Of a stretch of DNA of 64,000 nucleotides, positions 33,835 to 43,261 are shown piece by piece. Numbering within the stretch: the stretch's first letter is position 1; the number at the start of each line of letters is the position of its first letter. The notes beneath the pieces were generated by a model. It did no database searches and had not been told where the DNA came from. It saw only the letters and a program-made list of their open reading frames with translations. Made by a program: the position numbers and the translations under genes. The DNA comes from Streptomonospora sp. PA3 (GTDB lineage: Bacteria; Actinomycetota; Actinomycetes; Streptosporangiales; Streptosporangiaceae), in the NCBI RefSeq assembly GCF_009728995.1, contig NZ_VTZW01000007.1, forward strand, positions 1 through 64,000. Reading direction: 5' to 3'.

Positions 33835-34686
33835 CTACACCTTTCGCGCGGTCGGGCGGGAGAACAGGCCGTCGGGCCGGACGCTCAGCACCAGGACGAG
33901 GATGGCCAGCGCCGCCAGGGTGGTCAGCTCCGGTCCTGCGTAGCCGGAGACATAGGACAGGCACAGGCCGATGAGCACGCCGCCGACCAGGGCGCCGAAG
34001 GGGTTCTCCAGGCCGCCGACGACCGCGGCGGCGATCGCGTAGATGAACACCGCGTCCAGCACGTTGGGGAAGATGAACGGCGGCGCGGCCAGCATCCCCG
34101 CCAGCGCGCCGATCACCGAGGCGATGGCCCAGCCGGTGGTGAGCATCAGCCCCACGCGCACGCCGCTCAGCCGCGCGGCTTCGGGGCGGAACGCGGCCGC
34201 GCGCATCCGCAGCCCCAGCGGGGTCAGCCGGTAGAGCCCGAACAGCAGCAGCGCGACGGCGCCCACCGAGGCCAGGGCGAACCAGTCCGAGGCCGAGAAC
34301 CGGCCGCGGAAGCCCAGCGGGTAGGAGAAGGAGTGCGGCTCGTTGCTCCAGACCATCCCGGCGAGCCCCTGCAGGACCAGCAGCAGGCCCAGGGTGACGA
34401 TGATCGCGCTGAGCGGCGAGCGCCCGTGCACCGGCCGGATCAGCAGCCGCTCGGTGGCCGCGCCCAGCACCAGCCCGGTCAGCAGCGCGGCGCCGAAGCC
34501 CAGCCAGTAGCTGCCGGTGGCCTGCGAGACCGCGTAGGCGATGTAGACCGAGATCAGGGCCAGGGCCGGCTGGGCGAAGTTCACCACGCGCGTGGCCTGG
34601 TAGATGATCACCAGCGACAGCGCCAGGGCCGCGTAGACGGCGCCCGAGGAGAGGCCGTTCAGGGTCAGGTTCAGGAATTGGTCCAC
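33835..34686 (-). CDS. livH: Branched-chain amino acid-type ABC permease LivH (283 aa)
   Basis: Inner-membrane permease partner of LivM. Sequence MDQFLNLTLNGLSSGAVYAALALSLVIIYQATRVVNFAQPALALI is the typical LivH start, with about eight membrane helices. The coupling loop (GLRMRAAAFRPEAARLSGVRV) is present, and the C-terminal ALAILVLVLSVRPDGLFSR is characteristic. GTG 34686 has GAGAGGGG upstream, 12 bases after livF. Confidence 0.93.
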   Translation of the reverse strand: MDQFLNLTLNGLSSGAVYAALALSLVIIYQATRVVNFAQPALALISVYIAYAVSQATGSYWLGFGAALLTGLVLGAATERLLIRPVHGRSPLSAIIVTLGLLLVLQGLAGMVWSNEPHSFSYPLGFRGRFSASDWFALASVGAVALLLFGLYRLTPLGLRMRAAAFRPEAARLSGVRVGLMLTTGWAIASVIGALAGMLAAPPFIFPNVLDAVFIYAIAAAVVGGLENPFGALVGGVLIGLCLSYVSGYAGPELTTLAALAILVLVLSVRPDGLFSRPTARKV

Positions 34687-34698
34687 GACGGTCCCCTC

Positions 34699-35421
34699 TC
34701 AGAAGCCCAGATAGGCGTGGCGCATGCGGTCGTCGGCCAGCAGCCGCCGGGAGGAGTCCTCCATGACGACCTCGCCCTGGTTGAGCACGAAGCCGTGGTC
34801 GGTGATCGACAGCGCGCTGCGGGCGTTCTGCTCCACCAGCACCACCGTCAGGTCCTGGGCGGCGCGCAGCTCCAGCAGCAGGTGCATGATCTGGCGGGTG
34901 ACCAGCGGCGCCAGGCCCAGCGAGGGCTCGTCCAGCAGCAGCACCCGCGGTCGGGCCATCAGCGCGCGGCCCAGCGCGAGCATCTGGCGCTCGCCGCCCG
35001 AGAGCGTGGCCGCCGGCCGGGACACCCGCTCGCGCAGCGGCGGAAACAGCTCCAGCACCTCGGCCATGCGCCGTGCGCGATCGCGCCTGCCCGAGCGCCA
35101 CAGCCCGCCCAGCCGCAGGTTCTCCTCCACACTCAGCTCGACGATCACGCCGCCGCCCTCGGGCACGTGCGCCAGGCCGTGGTGCACATGGCGCTCCGCG
35201 GGAATCCGGGTGATGTCCGCGCCGTCCAGCAGGATGCGGCCGGCGTCGGCGCGCTTGAGGCCGCTGAGTGTGCGCAGCAGCGTCGTCTTGCCGGCCCCGT
35301 TGGCGCCCAGCACCGCGCAGATGCCGCCGCGCGCCACGCTCATGCTCACCCCGTTCAGCGCGGTGACGGCGCCGTAGCGGGCGGTGAGGCCCTCGACCTC
35401 GAGGATCGGCCGCTCAGCCAT
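34699..35421 (-). CDS. livF: ABC transporter ATP-binding protein LivF (240 aa)
   Basis: Cytosolic ATPase subunit. Walker A GANGAGKT (about 34-41), Q-loop region VPEGGGVI (the E-G-G form typical of LivF), ABC signature LSGGERQM, Walker B VLLLDEPSLGL, and H-loop VVLVEQNA, the LivF variant in which the switch His region reads EQN. ATG 35421 lies inside the livG stop region (8-base overlap), so translation is coupled. Confidence 0.94.
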   Translation of the reverse strand: MAERPILEVEGLTARYGAVTALNGVSMSVARGGICAVLGANGAGKTTLLRTLSGLKRADAGRILLDGADITRIPAERHVHHGLAHVPEGGGVIVELSVEENLRLGGLWRSGRRDRARRMAEVLELFPPLRERVSRPAATLSGGERQMLALGRALMARPRVLLLDEPSLGLAPLVTRQIMHLLLELRAAQDLTVVLVEQNARSALSITDHGFVLNQGEVVMEDSSRRLLADDRMRHAYLGF

Positions 35422-36208
35422 GCTCGCCCTCCTCCTCGGCGGCGCCCAGGTAGGCCTGGGCGACCACGGGATCGGCCTGGATCTCGGCCGGGGTGCCCGT
35501 GGCGATGACCTCGCCGAAGTTGAGCACCACGATGTGGTCGCAGACGTCCATCACCAGGTCCATGTGGTGCTCGACGAGCAGCACGCCCATGCGCGCGCCG
35601 AACGAGCGGATGGCCTCCCCCAGGGCGGCGATGTCCTCGCCGGAGAGGCCGCTGGCGGGCTCGTCCAGCAGCAGCAGCTCGGGTTCGGCGACCACCGCGC
35701 GGGCCAGCGCCACGCGCTTCTGCACGCCGAATGGCAGCGTGCCCGGCATCGCGCGGGCGGCGTCGGCGGCGCCGAACTCCTCCAGCGCGGCCATCGCGCG
35801 CTCGCGCAGCCGGCGCTCGTCGGAGTGGTAGCGGCCCAGTCCGGTGAGCATGGCCAAGGCGCCGCCGCGGGCCAGCCGGTCGGCGCCCACCATCACGTTG
35901 TCCAGCGCCGAGAGGCCGGGGAAGAGGTTGAGGCCCTGCAGGGTGCGGGCGATGCCCAGGTCGGCGAGGTGGTGGGGCCGGTGCCGCTGCAGCCTGCGGC
36001 CCTTCCAGGAGACGGCGCCGCGCTGCGGGCGCACGATCCCGGAGACGACGTTGAACAGCGTCGTCTTGCCGGCGCCGTTGGGCCCGATCAGCCCGACGAC
36101 GGTGCCCGGCGCCACCGCCAGCCCGACGTCGTCGAGTGCGGTCAGGCCGCCGAAGCGCACGGTTATCCCCTCGGCGGCGAGTAAGGGGGCCGACGTTGTG
36201 GTGGTCAC
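35414..36208 (-). CDS. livG: ABC transporter ATP-binding protein LivG (264 aa)
   Basis: Cytosolic ATPase subunit. Walker A GPNGAGKT, TLQGLNLFPGLSALDNVMVG (Q-loop), signature LPFGVQKRVALARA, a variant of LSGGQ, Walker B LLLLDEPASGL, and H-loop VLLVEHHMDLVM. The GTG at 36208 is chosen because it begins the conserved TTTTSAPLLAAEGITVRFGGLTALDDV; its ribosome site is weak (AAAGAG). Upstream open reading is antisense-like filler. First gene of the operon, 182 bases after the LAL regulator. Confidence 0.9.
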   Translation of the reverse strand: MTTTTSAPLLAAEGITVRFGGLTALDDVGLAVAPGTVVGLIGPNGAGKTTLFNVVSGIVRPQRGAVSWKGRRLQRHRPHHLADLGIARTLQGLNLFPGLSALDNVMVGADRLARGGALAMLTGLGRYHSDERRLRERAMAALEEFGAADAARAMPGTLPFGVQKRVALARAVVAEPELLLLDEPASGLSGEDIAALGEAIRSFGARMGVLLVEHHMDLVMDVCDHIVVLNFGEVIATGTPAEIQADPVVAQAYLGAAEEEGEHG

Positions 36209-36390
36209 TTGGTCTGCTCTTTCGTGCCGGGCCGGCTCCCCGCTGGGGCGATACCGACCAGTTGGCATGTCGGGGGCGTACGGCGGCCGCTGCGGAGGCG
36301 GCCCGAGGATGACGGACGGAGGGGTCGGGGTCGGGGGGCGAAGGCCGGCTCTGCGCCCGAGGGGCGCGAAGCCGGCGGCGCCCGCTGCTC

Positions 36391-39216
36391 TCAGCGGAAC
36401 ATGCGGGCCAGATCCACTCGCGAGCGGATGTTGAGTTTGCGGAAGATCCCGCGTAAGTGGTGCTCGACCGTGCGCGGGCTGATGAACATGTGCGCGGCCA
36501 CCTCGCGGTTGGTGGCCCCTTCGGCGACCAGCAGAGCGATCTGGTGCTGCTGGGCGGTCAGGCCGTGATCGTCCGCGCCCGGCTCCTCGGCCGCGGGCTC
36601 GGGATCGCCGATCGCCCTCAGCTCGCCGCGCGCCTGCTCCACCCACAGCCGGGCGCCGATCCACTCGAAGGTCTCCAGCGCCTCGCGCAGGTGCTCGCGG
36701 GCGCGGCCGGGGAAGCGGTTGCGGCGCAGCGTCGTGCCGTAGAGCAGCGCGGTGCGGGCCCGCTCAACGTCGTCGTCGCCGCAGGCGCGATGCAGCCGCA
36801 GCGCCTCCTCGAAGTGGTCGGCGGCCTCCTCTGAGCCGGCCAGCAGGCCGCGGCAGCGCTCCGCGACCGCCAGGCTGCTCAGGCTCCCGGTGGCCTCGGC
36901 CCACGCCTCGTACGGACCCAGCGCCACCTCGGCGCGGCCCTGCTCGCCGGTGCGCACGCAGGCCTCCACGAACACCGGCGCGGTCAGCAGCCGCATCGTG
37001 GGATGGCCGTAGCCCGGTCCGGCGTGGTTGAGCACCCGCAACCGCGAGAACGCGCCGCGGGCGTCGCCCTGGGCCAGCTCCAGCAGCGCCAGCGCCCAGG
37101 AGCTGAGCGCGATGGGCAGGCCCAGGCTGTTCTCGCAGGACCGCTCGGCCACCGCCCGCGCCCGCTCGTGGCAGGTCTCGGCGTCGCCCTGGATCGCGGC
37201 GAGCAGGCTCAGTGCGGCCAGGTGGTGGGTGGCGCAGTTGGGCTGGGAGGTCTCGCGGGCCAGCCGCAGACCGGTCATGCAGTTGCCGATGCCCGAGGGG
37301 AACCGGCCGCTCCAGAACTCCGAGTAGACCAGGAACTCCAGCGCCTGGGGCACCACCGCGAGCGCGCCGCGGCGCCGCGCGACCGACACCGCGCGGGTCG
37401 ACAGCGCGTGCACCAGCGGAGCGTCGCCCAGCCGCAGGCCCGCGATGCTCGCCCAGATCAGTTCGGCGGGGGTGTCGATCTCCTCGGCCAGGTCGGCGGC
37501 CCGCCGCAGCGGGCCGACCGCGGCCGCGTAGTCCCCGGCGAAGGACAGCGCGCAGCCCTCCATGTAGGCGAAGGCCAGCCGCATGCCCGGCGGGTCGTTG
37601 TCGCGTGCCAGCGGCGCCAGCCGCCGGGCCGCCGCGGCGTGGCGCACGGGGTCGCCCGCGAACGAGGCGGCGTCGGCGGCGCGCATCAGCGAGCGCACGG
37701 CGAGCTCCCGGTCGTGGGGGAGCAGCCGCTCGGCCGTGGCCAGCAGCTCGTCGGCGGTGTCGATCGCATTGCCCTCGCGCAGCCCGATCTGGCCGCGGAT
37801 GAGCTCCAGCACCCCGACCTGGCGCGGTGTCACGGCATCGGGCTCGGCGCGCTCCAGCAGCTCCGAGGCGCGGTCGGGCATCCCGGACAGCCACGCGTCC
37901 TGAGCGGCCGTGGACAGCCGGCAGGCCCGCAGCCGGGGGATCGGCGTCAGCTCGGCGGCCTGCTCCAGCGCCGCCGAGGCCACCGCGTGGCCGTTGAGCT
38001 CCTTGGCGGTGTCGGCGGCCGCGGCCAGTTCGGCCGCGAGGTCGGAGTCGGGCCCCTCGGCCGCCGCGGCGCGGTGGCCGGCATAGCGGGAGGGCTCGCG
38101 CTGCGGATCGACGACGCGGGCCAGCCGCGCGTGGGCCGCGCGCCGCCGCACCACCGGCGCGGCCTGGTAGACGGCGGTGCGCAGCAGCGGGTCGGTGAAG
38201 ACCACCTGGGCCCCGTCGATGCGCACCAGTCCGGCGTTCTCGGCGGGTTCGAGGTCGCCCACGGTCGTCTCCGGCCGGCCCCCGGCGCGCACCAGCTGGT
38301 CGGCGCCGCAGTCGGGGTCGGCCGCCGCCAGCAGCAGCAGGTGGCGGGAGGGTTCGGGCAGGGCCTCCAACCGCGGCGCATACGCCCGGCGCAGCTCCTG
38401 GGGGAGCGGGAGCGTGCGCGGCAGTGGGCGGGTGCCCGACAACTGGTCGGGGGAGAGCGCCGCGACGAATCCGCGGGCCGCCAGCGGATTGCCGTGGCTG
38501 GCGCGCACCAGCTCGGCGCGCACCCCCGCGGCGATGCCGCCGGGTGCGGCGTCGCCGAGGACCTCGCTCAGGGCCGCATCGGGCAGCGGCCCCAGCGAGA
38601 CGGCGGGGATGCCCGGCACGGCCGGCTTGGGGGAGTCGTCGCGGGCGGCGAAGACCATCGCCACCGGGTCGGTGCCCAGCCGGCGTGCGGCGAAGGCCAG
38701 CGCGTCCAGCGAGGCGGAGTCCAGCAGGTGGGCGTCGTCGACGCAGACCAGCAGCGGTGCGGAGTGGCCCAGCAGGCACAGCAGCCGCAGCACGCCGATG
38801 GAGAGGGGGAAGCGGTCGCTCTCGGCGATGTGGCCGGCCTCCAGCGCCTGCTCCAGCGCGGCTTTCTGGGGGGCGGGCAGTTCGGCGATGCGGTCGAGCA
38901 CCGGGCGCAGCAGCCGCTGCAGCCCGGCGAAGGGCATCGCCGACTCCGGCTCGGTGCCCGCGGAGCTGAGCACCATCGCGCCCTTGAGGACCATGGCCTC
39001 CTGCGGCGGCCGCGAGCGGTGCACCTGCGGGGTGCGCGCCGCCTCGCAGGCGTGGTCCAGCAGCGCCGTCTTGCCGATGCCCGGCCCGCCGCAGAGCAGC
39101 AGTGCCGCGCCCTGGCCGGCTCGCGCGCCGTCGAGGGCGTCGGTGAGCATCCGCTGCTCCGACTCGCGGCCCCGGAGGCGGAGACCGGGGGCCGCATGGG
39201 GGGTTCCACTGGGCAC
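36391..39216 (-). CDS. LuxR-family transcriptional regulator of the LAL type (941 aa)
   Basis: Large ATP-dependent activator. N-terminal AAA/STAND ATPase: GRESEQRMLTDAL, Walker A GGPGIGKT (43-50), Walker B-like LLVCVDDAHLLD. A long helical TPR-like middle (about 350-860) is the presumed inducer or interaction region. The C-terminal LuxR helix-turn-helix reads LTAQQHQIALLVAEGATNREVAAHMFISPRTVEHHLRGIFRKLNIRSRVDLARM. The GTG at 39216 begins the family-like sequence although its GAGGGC site is close. It lies directly upstream of the liv operon on the same strand, which makes control of that operon likely but unproven. Confidence 0.9.
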   Translation of the reverse strand: MPSGTPHAAPGLRLRGRESEQRMLTDALDGARAGQGAALLLCGGPGIGKTALLDHACEAARTPQVHRSRPPQEAMVLKGAMVLSSAGTEPESAMPFAGLQRLLRPVLDRIAELPAPQKAALEQALEAGHIAESDRFPLSIGVLRLLCLLGHSAPLLVCVDDAHLLDSASLDALAFAARRLGTDPVAMVFAARDDSPKPAVPGIPAVSLGPLPDAALSEVLGDAAPGGIAAGVRAELVRASHGNPLAARGFVAALSPDQLSGTRPLPRTLPLPQELRRAYAPRLEALPEPSRHLLLLAAADPDCGADQLVRAGGRPETTVGDLEPAENAGLVRIDGAQVVFTDPLLRTAVYQAAPVVRRRAAHARLARVVDPQREPSRYAGHRAAAAEGPDSDLAAELAAAADTAKELNGHAVASAALEQAAELTPIPRLRACRLSTAAQDAWLSGMPDRASELLERAEPDAVTPRQVGVLELIRGQIGLREGNAIDTADELLATAERLLPHDRELAVRSLMRAADAASFAGDPVRHAAAARRLAPLARDNDPPGMRLAFAYMEGCALSFAGDYAAAVGPLRRAADLAEEIDTPAELIWASIAGLRLGDAPLVHALSTRAVSVARRRGALAVVPQALEFLVYSEFWSGRFPSGIGNCMTGLRLARETSQPNCATHHLAALSLLAAIQGDAETCHERARAVAERSCENSLGLPIALSSWALALLELAQGDARGAFSRLRVLNHAGPGYGHPTMRLLTAPVFVEACVRTGEQGRAEVALGPYEAWAEATGSLSSLAVAERCRGLLAGSEEAADHFEEALRLHRACGDDDVERARTALLYGTTLRRNRFPGRAREHLREALETFEWIGARLWVEQARGELRAIGDPEPAAEEPGADDHGLTAQQHQIALLVAEGATNREVAAHMFISPRTVEHHLRGIFRKLNIRSRVDLARMFR

Positions 39217-39613
39217 GCCCTCAAGTTACACAGGCGTTAATCCCCCGGACAGAGAGGAGCCGGGAGACTGGTGATTTCACCGATACCGCGTTGCGTGAAG
39301 CGCGCGGTGCCGCTGGTAGCGGCGCGTCCGGAAAACGGCTCCGCTGCGGACGAGCGATCCCGGGCGCCCGCACCGCGCCCGTAGGTGCCCACGCGCGCCG
39401 GCCGCGCCTGCGGCGGGAGGCCGGGCGCCCACCCAAGAACAAATTACGAACGGTTGTACGAAAAATGCCCGCCCTTCGGTATGCTCTCAGTCACACTGCC
39501 CGCCCCGCGGTGCCGCGGCCGGGCGGCGAAGAGAGTGGGTACGGCCCACCCCGTCCGGTGCGCCCCGCCCACGGCCACGCAGCTCTGCCGAGCACTCACC
39601 TCATGGGGCGAAT
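39217..39613. other. Divergent intergenic region, regulator / beta-propeller gene
   Basis: About 400 bases without a gene. The stretch near 39437-39500 is AT-rich (ACAAATTACGAACGGTTGTACG, partly self-complementary around CGAACGGTTG) and probably holds the promoters. No SigF-type signature is seen. Confidence 0.5.
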
Positions 39614-40711
39614 ATGACGTATCTCCTGGTCATCGGGACACGCAAAGGATTGTTCACCGCCACCGGCGAGGACCGCCGCAACTGGGAGGTGCGCGGCCCG
39701 CACCGCCTGGACACCGAGGACTACGCCAACATGGCCGGAATCTATGCGGTGGGGGTCGACCCCCGCACGCGGCGGATCCTGGTCGGAGCCGAGAGCTCCC
39801 ACTTCGGGCCCAGTGTGTGGTTCAGCGACGACCTGGGCCGGACCTGGCACGAGCCGCCGCGAGCGCCCATCGCCTTCCCCGACGACGTCGACGCCTCCTT
39901 CACCCGGGTGTGGCAGTTCGCCTTCGGCGACGAACCCGGCACCGTCTACGCCGGGGTGGAGCCCACCGCCCTCTTCCGCTCCACCGACGGCGGCGAAAGT
40001 TTCGAGCTGGTGCGCGGCCTGTGGGACCACCCCCACCGCGGCGACTGGTGGCCCGGCGCCGGGGGCGCCGCCATCCACACCGTGATCCCCGGCCGGGTGG
40101 CAGCCGACGGCACCGACCCGCAGGCCATGACCGTGGCGATGTCCACCGGCGGCGTGTACCAGACCCGCGACGGCGGCGCCTCCTGGAACCCCGCCAACCG
40201 CGGCATCAGCGCCGTCTTCCTGCCCGAAGAGGAGCCCGAGTACGGCCAGTGCGTACACAAGGTCGCCATCGGCGGCGACGGCGCGTTCTACGCGCAGAAC
40301 CACCACGGCGTCTACCGCAGCACCGACCCCGCGGCCGGCTGGAGCTCCATCGCCGAGGGCCTGCCCACCGACTTCGGGTTCTCCTTCGTCACCCACCCGC
40401 AGACCCCCGGCACCGGCTTCGTGTTCCCGGTGATCAGCCAGGTCTGCCACCTGCCGCCCGGCGACCGCCTCGCCGTCTACCGGACCGACGACGCGGGGCG
40501 GACCTGGCAGTCGGCGGTCAAGGGACTGCCCGAAGACCCCTACTTCGGCATCGTGCTGCGCGACGGAGCCTGCACCGACGGCGCGGCCGACCCCGGCTTC
40601 TACTTCGGCACCCGCAGCGGCGACGTCTTCGCCGCCGATTCCGGCGGCGAGTGGTCCCAGGTGGCCGCCCACCTGCCCGACGTGCTGTGCGTCCGTGCCG
40701 TGGAGGTGTGA
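39614..40711 (+). CDS. Sialidase-like beta-propeller protein with Asp-box (BNR) repeats (365 aa)
   Basis: Cytosolic by sequence (no signal peptide). Repeats carry Asp-box motifs: FSDDLGRTW (about 75), FRSTDGGESF, QTRDGGASW, YRSTDPAAGW and YRTDDAGRTW, predicting a six- or seven-bladed propeller of the sialidase/VPS10-like superfamily. The start MTYLLVIGTRKGLFTATGEDRRNWEVRGP is typical of a conserved actinobacterial group annotated as exo-alpha-sialidase, although sialidase active-site Arg residues are not evident to me. The stop is one base from the start of the MoaD/ThiS-like gene. The pairing suggests a shared function that is not known. Confidence 0.85.
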   Translation: MTYLLVIGTRKGLFTATGEDRRNWEVRGPHRLDTEDYANMAGIYAVGVDPRTRRILVGAESSHFGPSVWFSDDLGRTWHEPPRAPIAFPDDVDASFTRVWQFAFGDEPGTVYAGVEPTALFRSTDGGESFELVRGLWDHPHRGDWWPGAGGAAIHTVIPGRVAADGTDPQAMTVAMSTGGVYQTRDGGASWNPANRGISAVFLPEEEPEYGQCVHKVAIGGDGAFYAQNHHGVYRSTDPAAGWSSIAEGLPTDFGFSFVTHPQTPGTGFVFPVISQVCHLPPGDRLAVYRTDDAGRTWQSAVKGLPEDPYFGIVLRDGACTDGAADPGFYFGTRSGDVFAADSGGEWSQVAAHLPDVLCVRAVEV

Positions 40712-40712
40712 G

Positions 40713-41099
40713 ATGGCCGTGACCGTCCTGCTCCCCCAGGTCCTGCAGGCCGACGCCGCAGGAGCCGCGCGGATCGACATCGCACTCGACGACACCCCGG
40801 CCGTGCCGCCCGAGGCCACGGCGCCCGATCTCTCGGCGCCCCGCGGCGGCCCGGTGCCCGCGCCCGCCCCGGCGGCCGCGGCGGCACCCGACACCCGGAC
40901 CACGCTGCGCACCGTCCTCGACGAGCTCGCCCGGCGCCACCCCGGCCTGGATCGCCGCATCCGCGACGAACAGGGCCGGCTGCGCCGCTACGTCAACGTC
41001 TTCGTCGACTCCGACGAATGCCGCGCGATGGGCGGCCTCGACACGCCCGTCGCCGACGGGGCGGAGGTGCGCGTGCTGCCCTCGGTCGCCGGCGGCTGA
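40713..41099 (+). CDS. MoaD/ThiS family ubiquitin-like protein (128 aa)
   Basis: Beta-grasp sulfur-carrier fold ending in the diagnostic Gly-Gly (RVLPSVAGG). Core motifs: TVLLPQVLQADAAGAARIDIAL, TLRTVLDELARRHPGLDRRI, GRLRRYVNVFVDSDECRAMGGLDTPVADGAEVRVLPSVAGG. Such tails are adenylated by an E1-like enzyme and carry sulfur or are conjugated. Unusually, an Ala/Pro-rich insert of about 35 residues (about 30-65) splits the first hairpin from the helix. No E1, molybdopterin or thiamine gene is near. ATG at 40713 lies just after the propeller gene; an earlier in-frame GTG at 40695 would overlap it. Confidence 0.85.
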   Translation: MAVTVLLPQVLQADAAGAARIDIALDDTPAVPPEATAPDLSAPRGGPVPAPAPAAAAAPDTRTTLRTVLDELARRHPGLDRRIRDEQGRLRRYVNVFVDSDECRAMGGLDTPVADGAEVRVLPSVAGG

Positions 41100-41455
41100 C
41101 CGGGGCCGCGTTCCGGCGGCGGAACCGCGGCCCGCTCCGTGCCGCTTCGGCGCTCCTGTGCCGCGGCCAATCCTTCAGGCCGCGGGCATCGGCGGCGGTC
41201 GTGCACGCCGTCGCGGCCGCCACGGGGCGCCGGGGCGGCGGACCGCTCATAGGGGACACGCGGGGGCCGCCGCCGCGCGCCGTGCAGGGGTGGCAGCGGC
41301 CGGCTGCGCCCGGCCGCTGCGGTTCCCCCGCACGGGGGAGCCGCCGGCGCCCGATCCGCTCCCGCGCGGGAGGCCCGCGGCGGCCGGCCGCGCGAGTGTG
41401 GGCACCGCATACCCGCAGCGCGGCCGCCGGGGCCGCCGGAGCGAGGGAGGACGCG
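41100..41455. other. Intergenic stretch, no gene seen
   Basis: About 355 bases of very GC-rich DNA between the MoaD-like gene and the membrane-protein gene. Open frames cross it but have no ribosome sites or recognisable product, and no terminator stem stands out. Confidence 0.5.
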
Positions 41456-42628
41456 ATGACCACGGAGCGGTTCCGGCACGGCACGCCGAACGGGGGAGAA
41501 GCGGAAGCGGGGGCCGAGCGCCCGCCCGCGGGGGGCGGCCCCCGCGGGCGGGGGCGCTGGGCGCCGGCGGCGGCCGTCCTGTGGTCCACGGCCTATGCGT
41601 GCGCGGCGCTGTACTGGGCGCTGAGCGGGCGCGGCTTCCCTTTCGCCGACGTCCAGCACCTCTCGATCGCCCCGCTGGCCGCCCGCTTCGGCGAGGGGCC
41701 CGCGTGGGCGGCGGTGGTGGCGGCGGGACTGCCCGCGGCCGCCGCCGGCGCCGCCATGCTGAGCGGCACGCGCGCCGGTCGGCCGCTGCTCGTCGCCGCG
41801 GGCACCGCTGTCTCGGCACTGCTGCTGTTCGGCATGACCGACGTGCTGCTGCTCCAGGCCGTCGGCTACGTGCCCTACTCCGTCGTCGGCCTGCTCACCG
41901 GAAGCGAGGTCGGCGCCGCCTTTCTGGAAACGGTGTTCAGCTGGGGCATGCTGCACCGCGTCGCCTGCCTGGCCGGCGGATTCCTGTGGGCGGTCGCGAC
42001 CGTGGCATATGCGCGCAGCAGCGCGGACCGCTGCCTGCGCTGCGGACGCGGCGAGGCGAGCCGGACCTGGACAGCACCGCGCTCGGCCGCCCGGTGGGGG
42101 AGGGCGGCGGTGCTCGTGGCCGTGGTGCCGCCGCTGCTGTACGCCACCACCCGCTTCGCCTGGGCGCTGGGCGTTCCGCTGGGTATCAGCCGGGAGTTCC
42201 TGCGCGAGGGCCAGCAGAGCGGGATGTGGGTTGCGGGCGCCTTCCTGGCGGGCTTCGCGGTGGTCGGCGCGGTACTGACGCTCGGGCTCATCCAGCGCTG
42301 GGGAGAGGTCTTCCCCCGGTGGATGCCGGGCCTGGCCGGCCGGCGGGTGCCCGTGGCCCTCGCGGTGGTGCCGGCTTCGCTCGCGGCGGTGCTGCTGATC
42401 GTCGGCGGGTTCGCGATGCTCTCGGGTTATGCGGAGATGGTCGCGTCGAACACCACGGGCGGCGAGCAGGACGCCATCGGCGGGCTGGTCGCGCTGTCCG
42501 GGGGACTGTTCCCCGTGTGGGGCGCCGCCCTGGCCGCCGCCGCGCTGGCCTACCACCTGCGCAGGCGCGGCGCCTGCCCCGAGTGCGGCCGAGGCGGCGC
42601 ACCGGAGGAGGCCGCCCGGGCCCGCTAG
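41456..42628 (+). CDS. Polytopic membrane protein with paired CxxC motifs (390 aa), function unknown
   Basis: Hydrophilic N-terminus of about 35 residues, then about eight to nine membrane helices (for example VLWSTAYACAALYWAL, AWAAVVAAGLPAAAAGAAML, LLVAAGTAVSALLLFGM, VAGAFLAGFAVVGAVLTLGLI, GLFPVWGAALAAAALAYHL). Two cytosolic Cys motifs, CLRCGRGE in the middle and CPECGRGG at the C-terminus, could form one zinc site. This layout recurs in actinobacterial membrane proteins without known role. The ATG at 41456 follows GGGAGG. Confidence 0.8.
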   Translation: MTTERFRHGTPNGGEAEAGAERPPAGGGPRGRGRWAPAAAVLWSTAYACAALYWALSGRGFPFADVQHLSIAPLAARFGEGPAWAAVVAAGLPAAAAGAAMLSGTRAGRPLLVAAGTAVSALLLFGMTDVLLLQAVGYVPYSVVGLLTGSEVGAAFLETVFSWGMLHRVACLAGGFLWAVATVAYARSSADRCLRCGRGEASRTWTAPRSAARWGRAAVLVAVVPPLLYATTRFAWALGVPLGISREFLREGQQSGMWVAGAFLAGFAVVGAVLTLGLIQRWGEVFPRWMPGLAGRRVPVALAVVPASLAAVLLIVGGFAMLSGYAEMVASNTTGGEQDAIGGLVALSGGLFPVWGAALAAAALAYHLRRRGACPECGRGGAPEEAARAR

Positions 42629-42793
42629 CGGGCCGATGGCCGAGCAGGCCCCGCCCGTCGGTCCGCGGCCCGGCCGGCGGGTGCCCGGGGCAGGAGGGGG
42701 ACGGTCCGGCCCGCGCCCGCTCCACCGTGCCCGCGGTGGCAAGGCCCGCACGCGGCATGCGGCGGGCGCGGGCGGCGGGAGCCGCCACTCGCG

Positions 42794-43261
42794 TCAGGGC
42801 ACGTAGACGGTCGCGCCTTCGCTGCGCGCCTTGAGGGCGCCGGTCAGCCGGGGCGCGAGGGCCGGATGCAGCATGCCGGGTGCGGACTCGGGGTCGACGA
42901 AGGCGTAGTCGTCGAGCTCCTCGTTCTGCAGGGTGATGGGCACGTCGGAGGCCACCGTTCCGCAGTCGAAGACGAAGGACAGGAACGGCTTGGGGCGGGC
43001 GCCGCGCGGCGCGCTCCACTGCAGGGCCAGCAGCGTGCCCGCGGTCCGCTGCAGCCCCACCTCCTCGGCGACCTCGCGTTCGCACGCCGCGTGCGGGGCC
43101 TCGCCGTCCTCGACGACCCCGCCGGGCAGCGTCCAGTGCTCCCGGTAGTTGGGGTCGACCAGCAGTACGCGGCCGGCTTCGTCGGTGATCAGCCCGAACG
43201 CGGCCAGGTAGGCCGTGGGCAAGGTGGCGAACCACTGCTCGGGAGGAAGGAACTGCGCCAT
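42794..43261 (-). CDS. NUDIX hydrolase (155 aa)
   Basis: Cytosolic pyrophosphohydrolase of nucleoside-diphosphate-linked compounds. The NUDIX box is [24 protein letters not shown] (G-x5-E-x7-REVxEExGL), complete with the metal-binding Glu residues, preceded by [16 protein letters not shown]. Substrate cannot be deduced. The ATG at 43261 starts a conserved-looking [15 protein letters not shown]. It is divergent from the kinase gene and converges with the membrane-protein gene. Confidence 0.9.
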   Translation of the reverse strand: MAQFLPPEQWFATLPTAYLAAFGLITDEAGRVLLVDPNYREHWTLPGGVVEDGEAPHAACEREVAEEVGLQRTAGTLLALQWSAPRGARPKPFLSFVFDCGTVASDVPITLQNEELDDYAFVDPESAPGMLHPALAPRLTGALKARSEGATVYVP

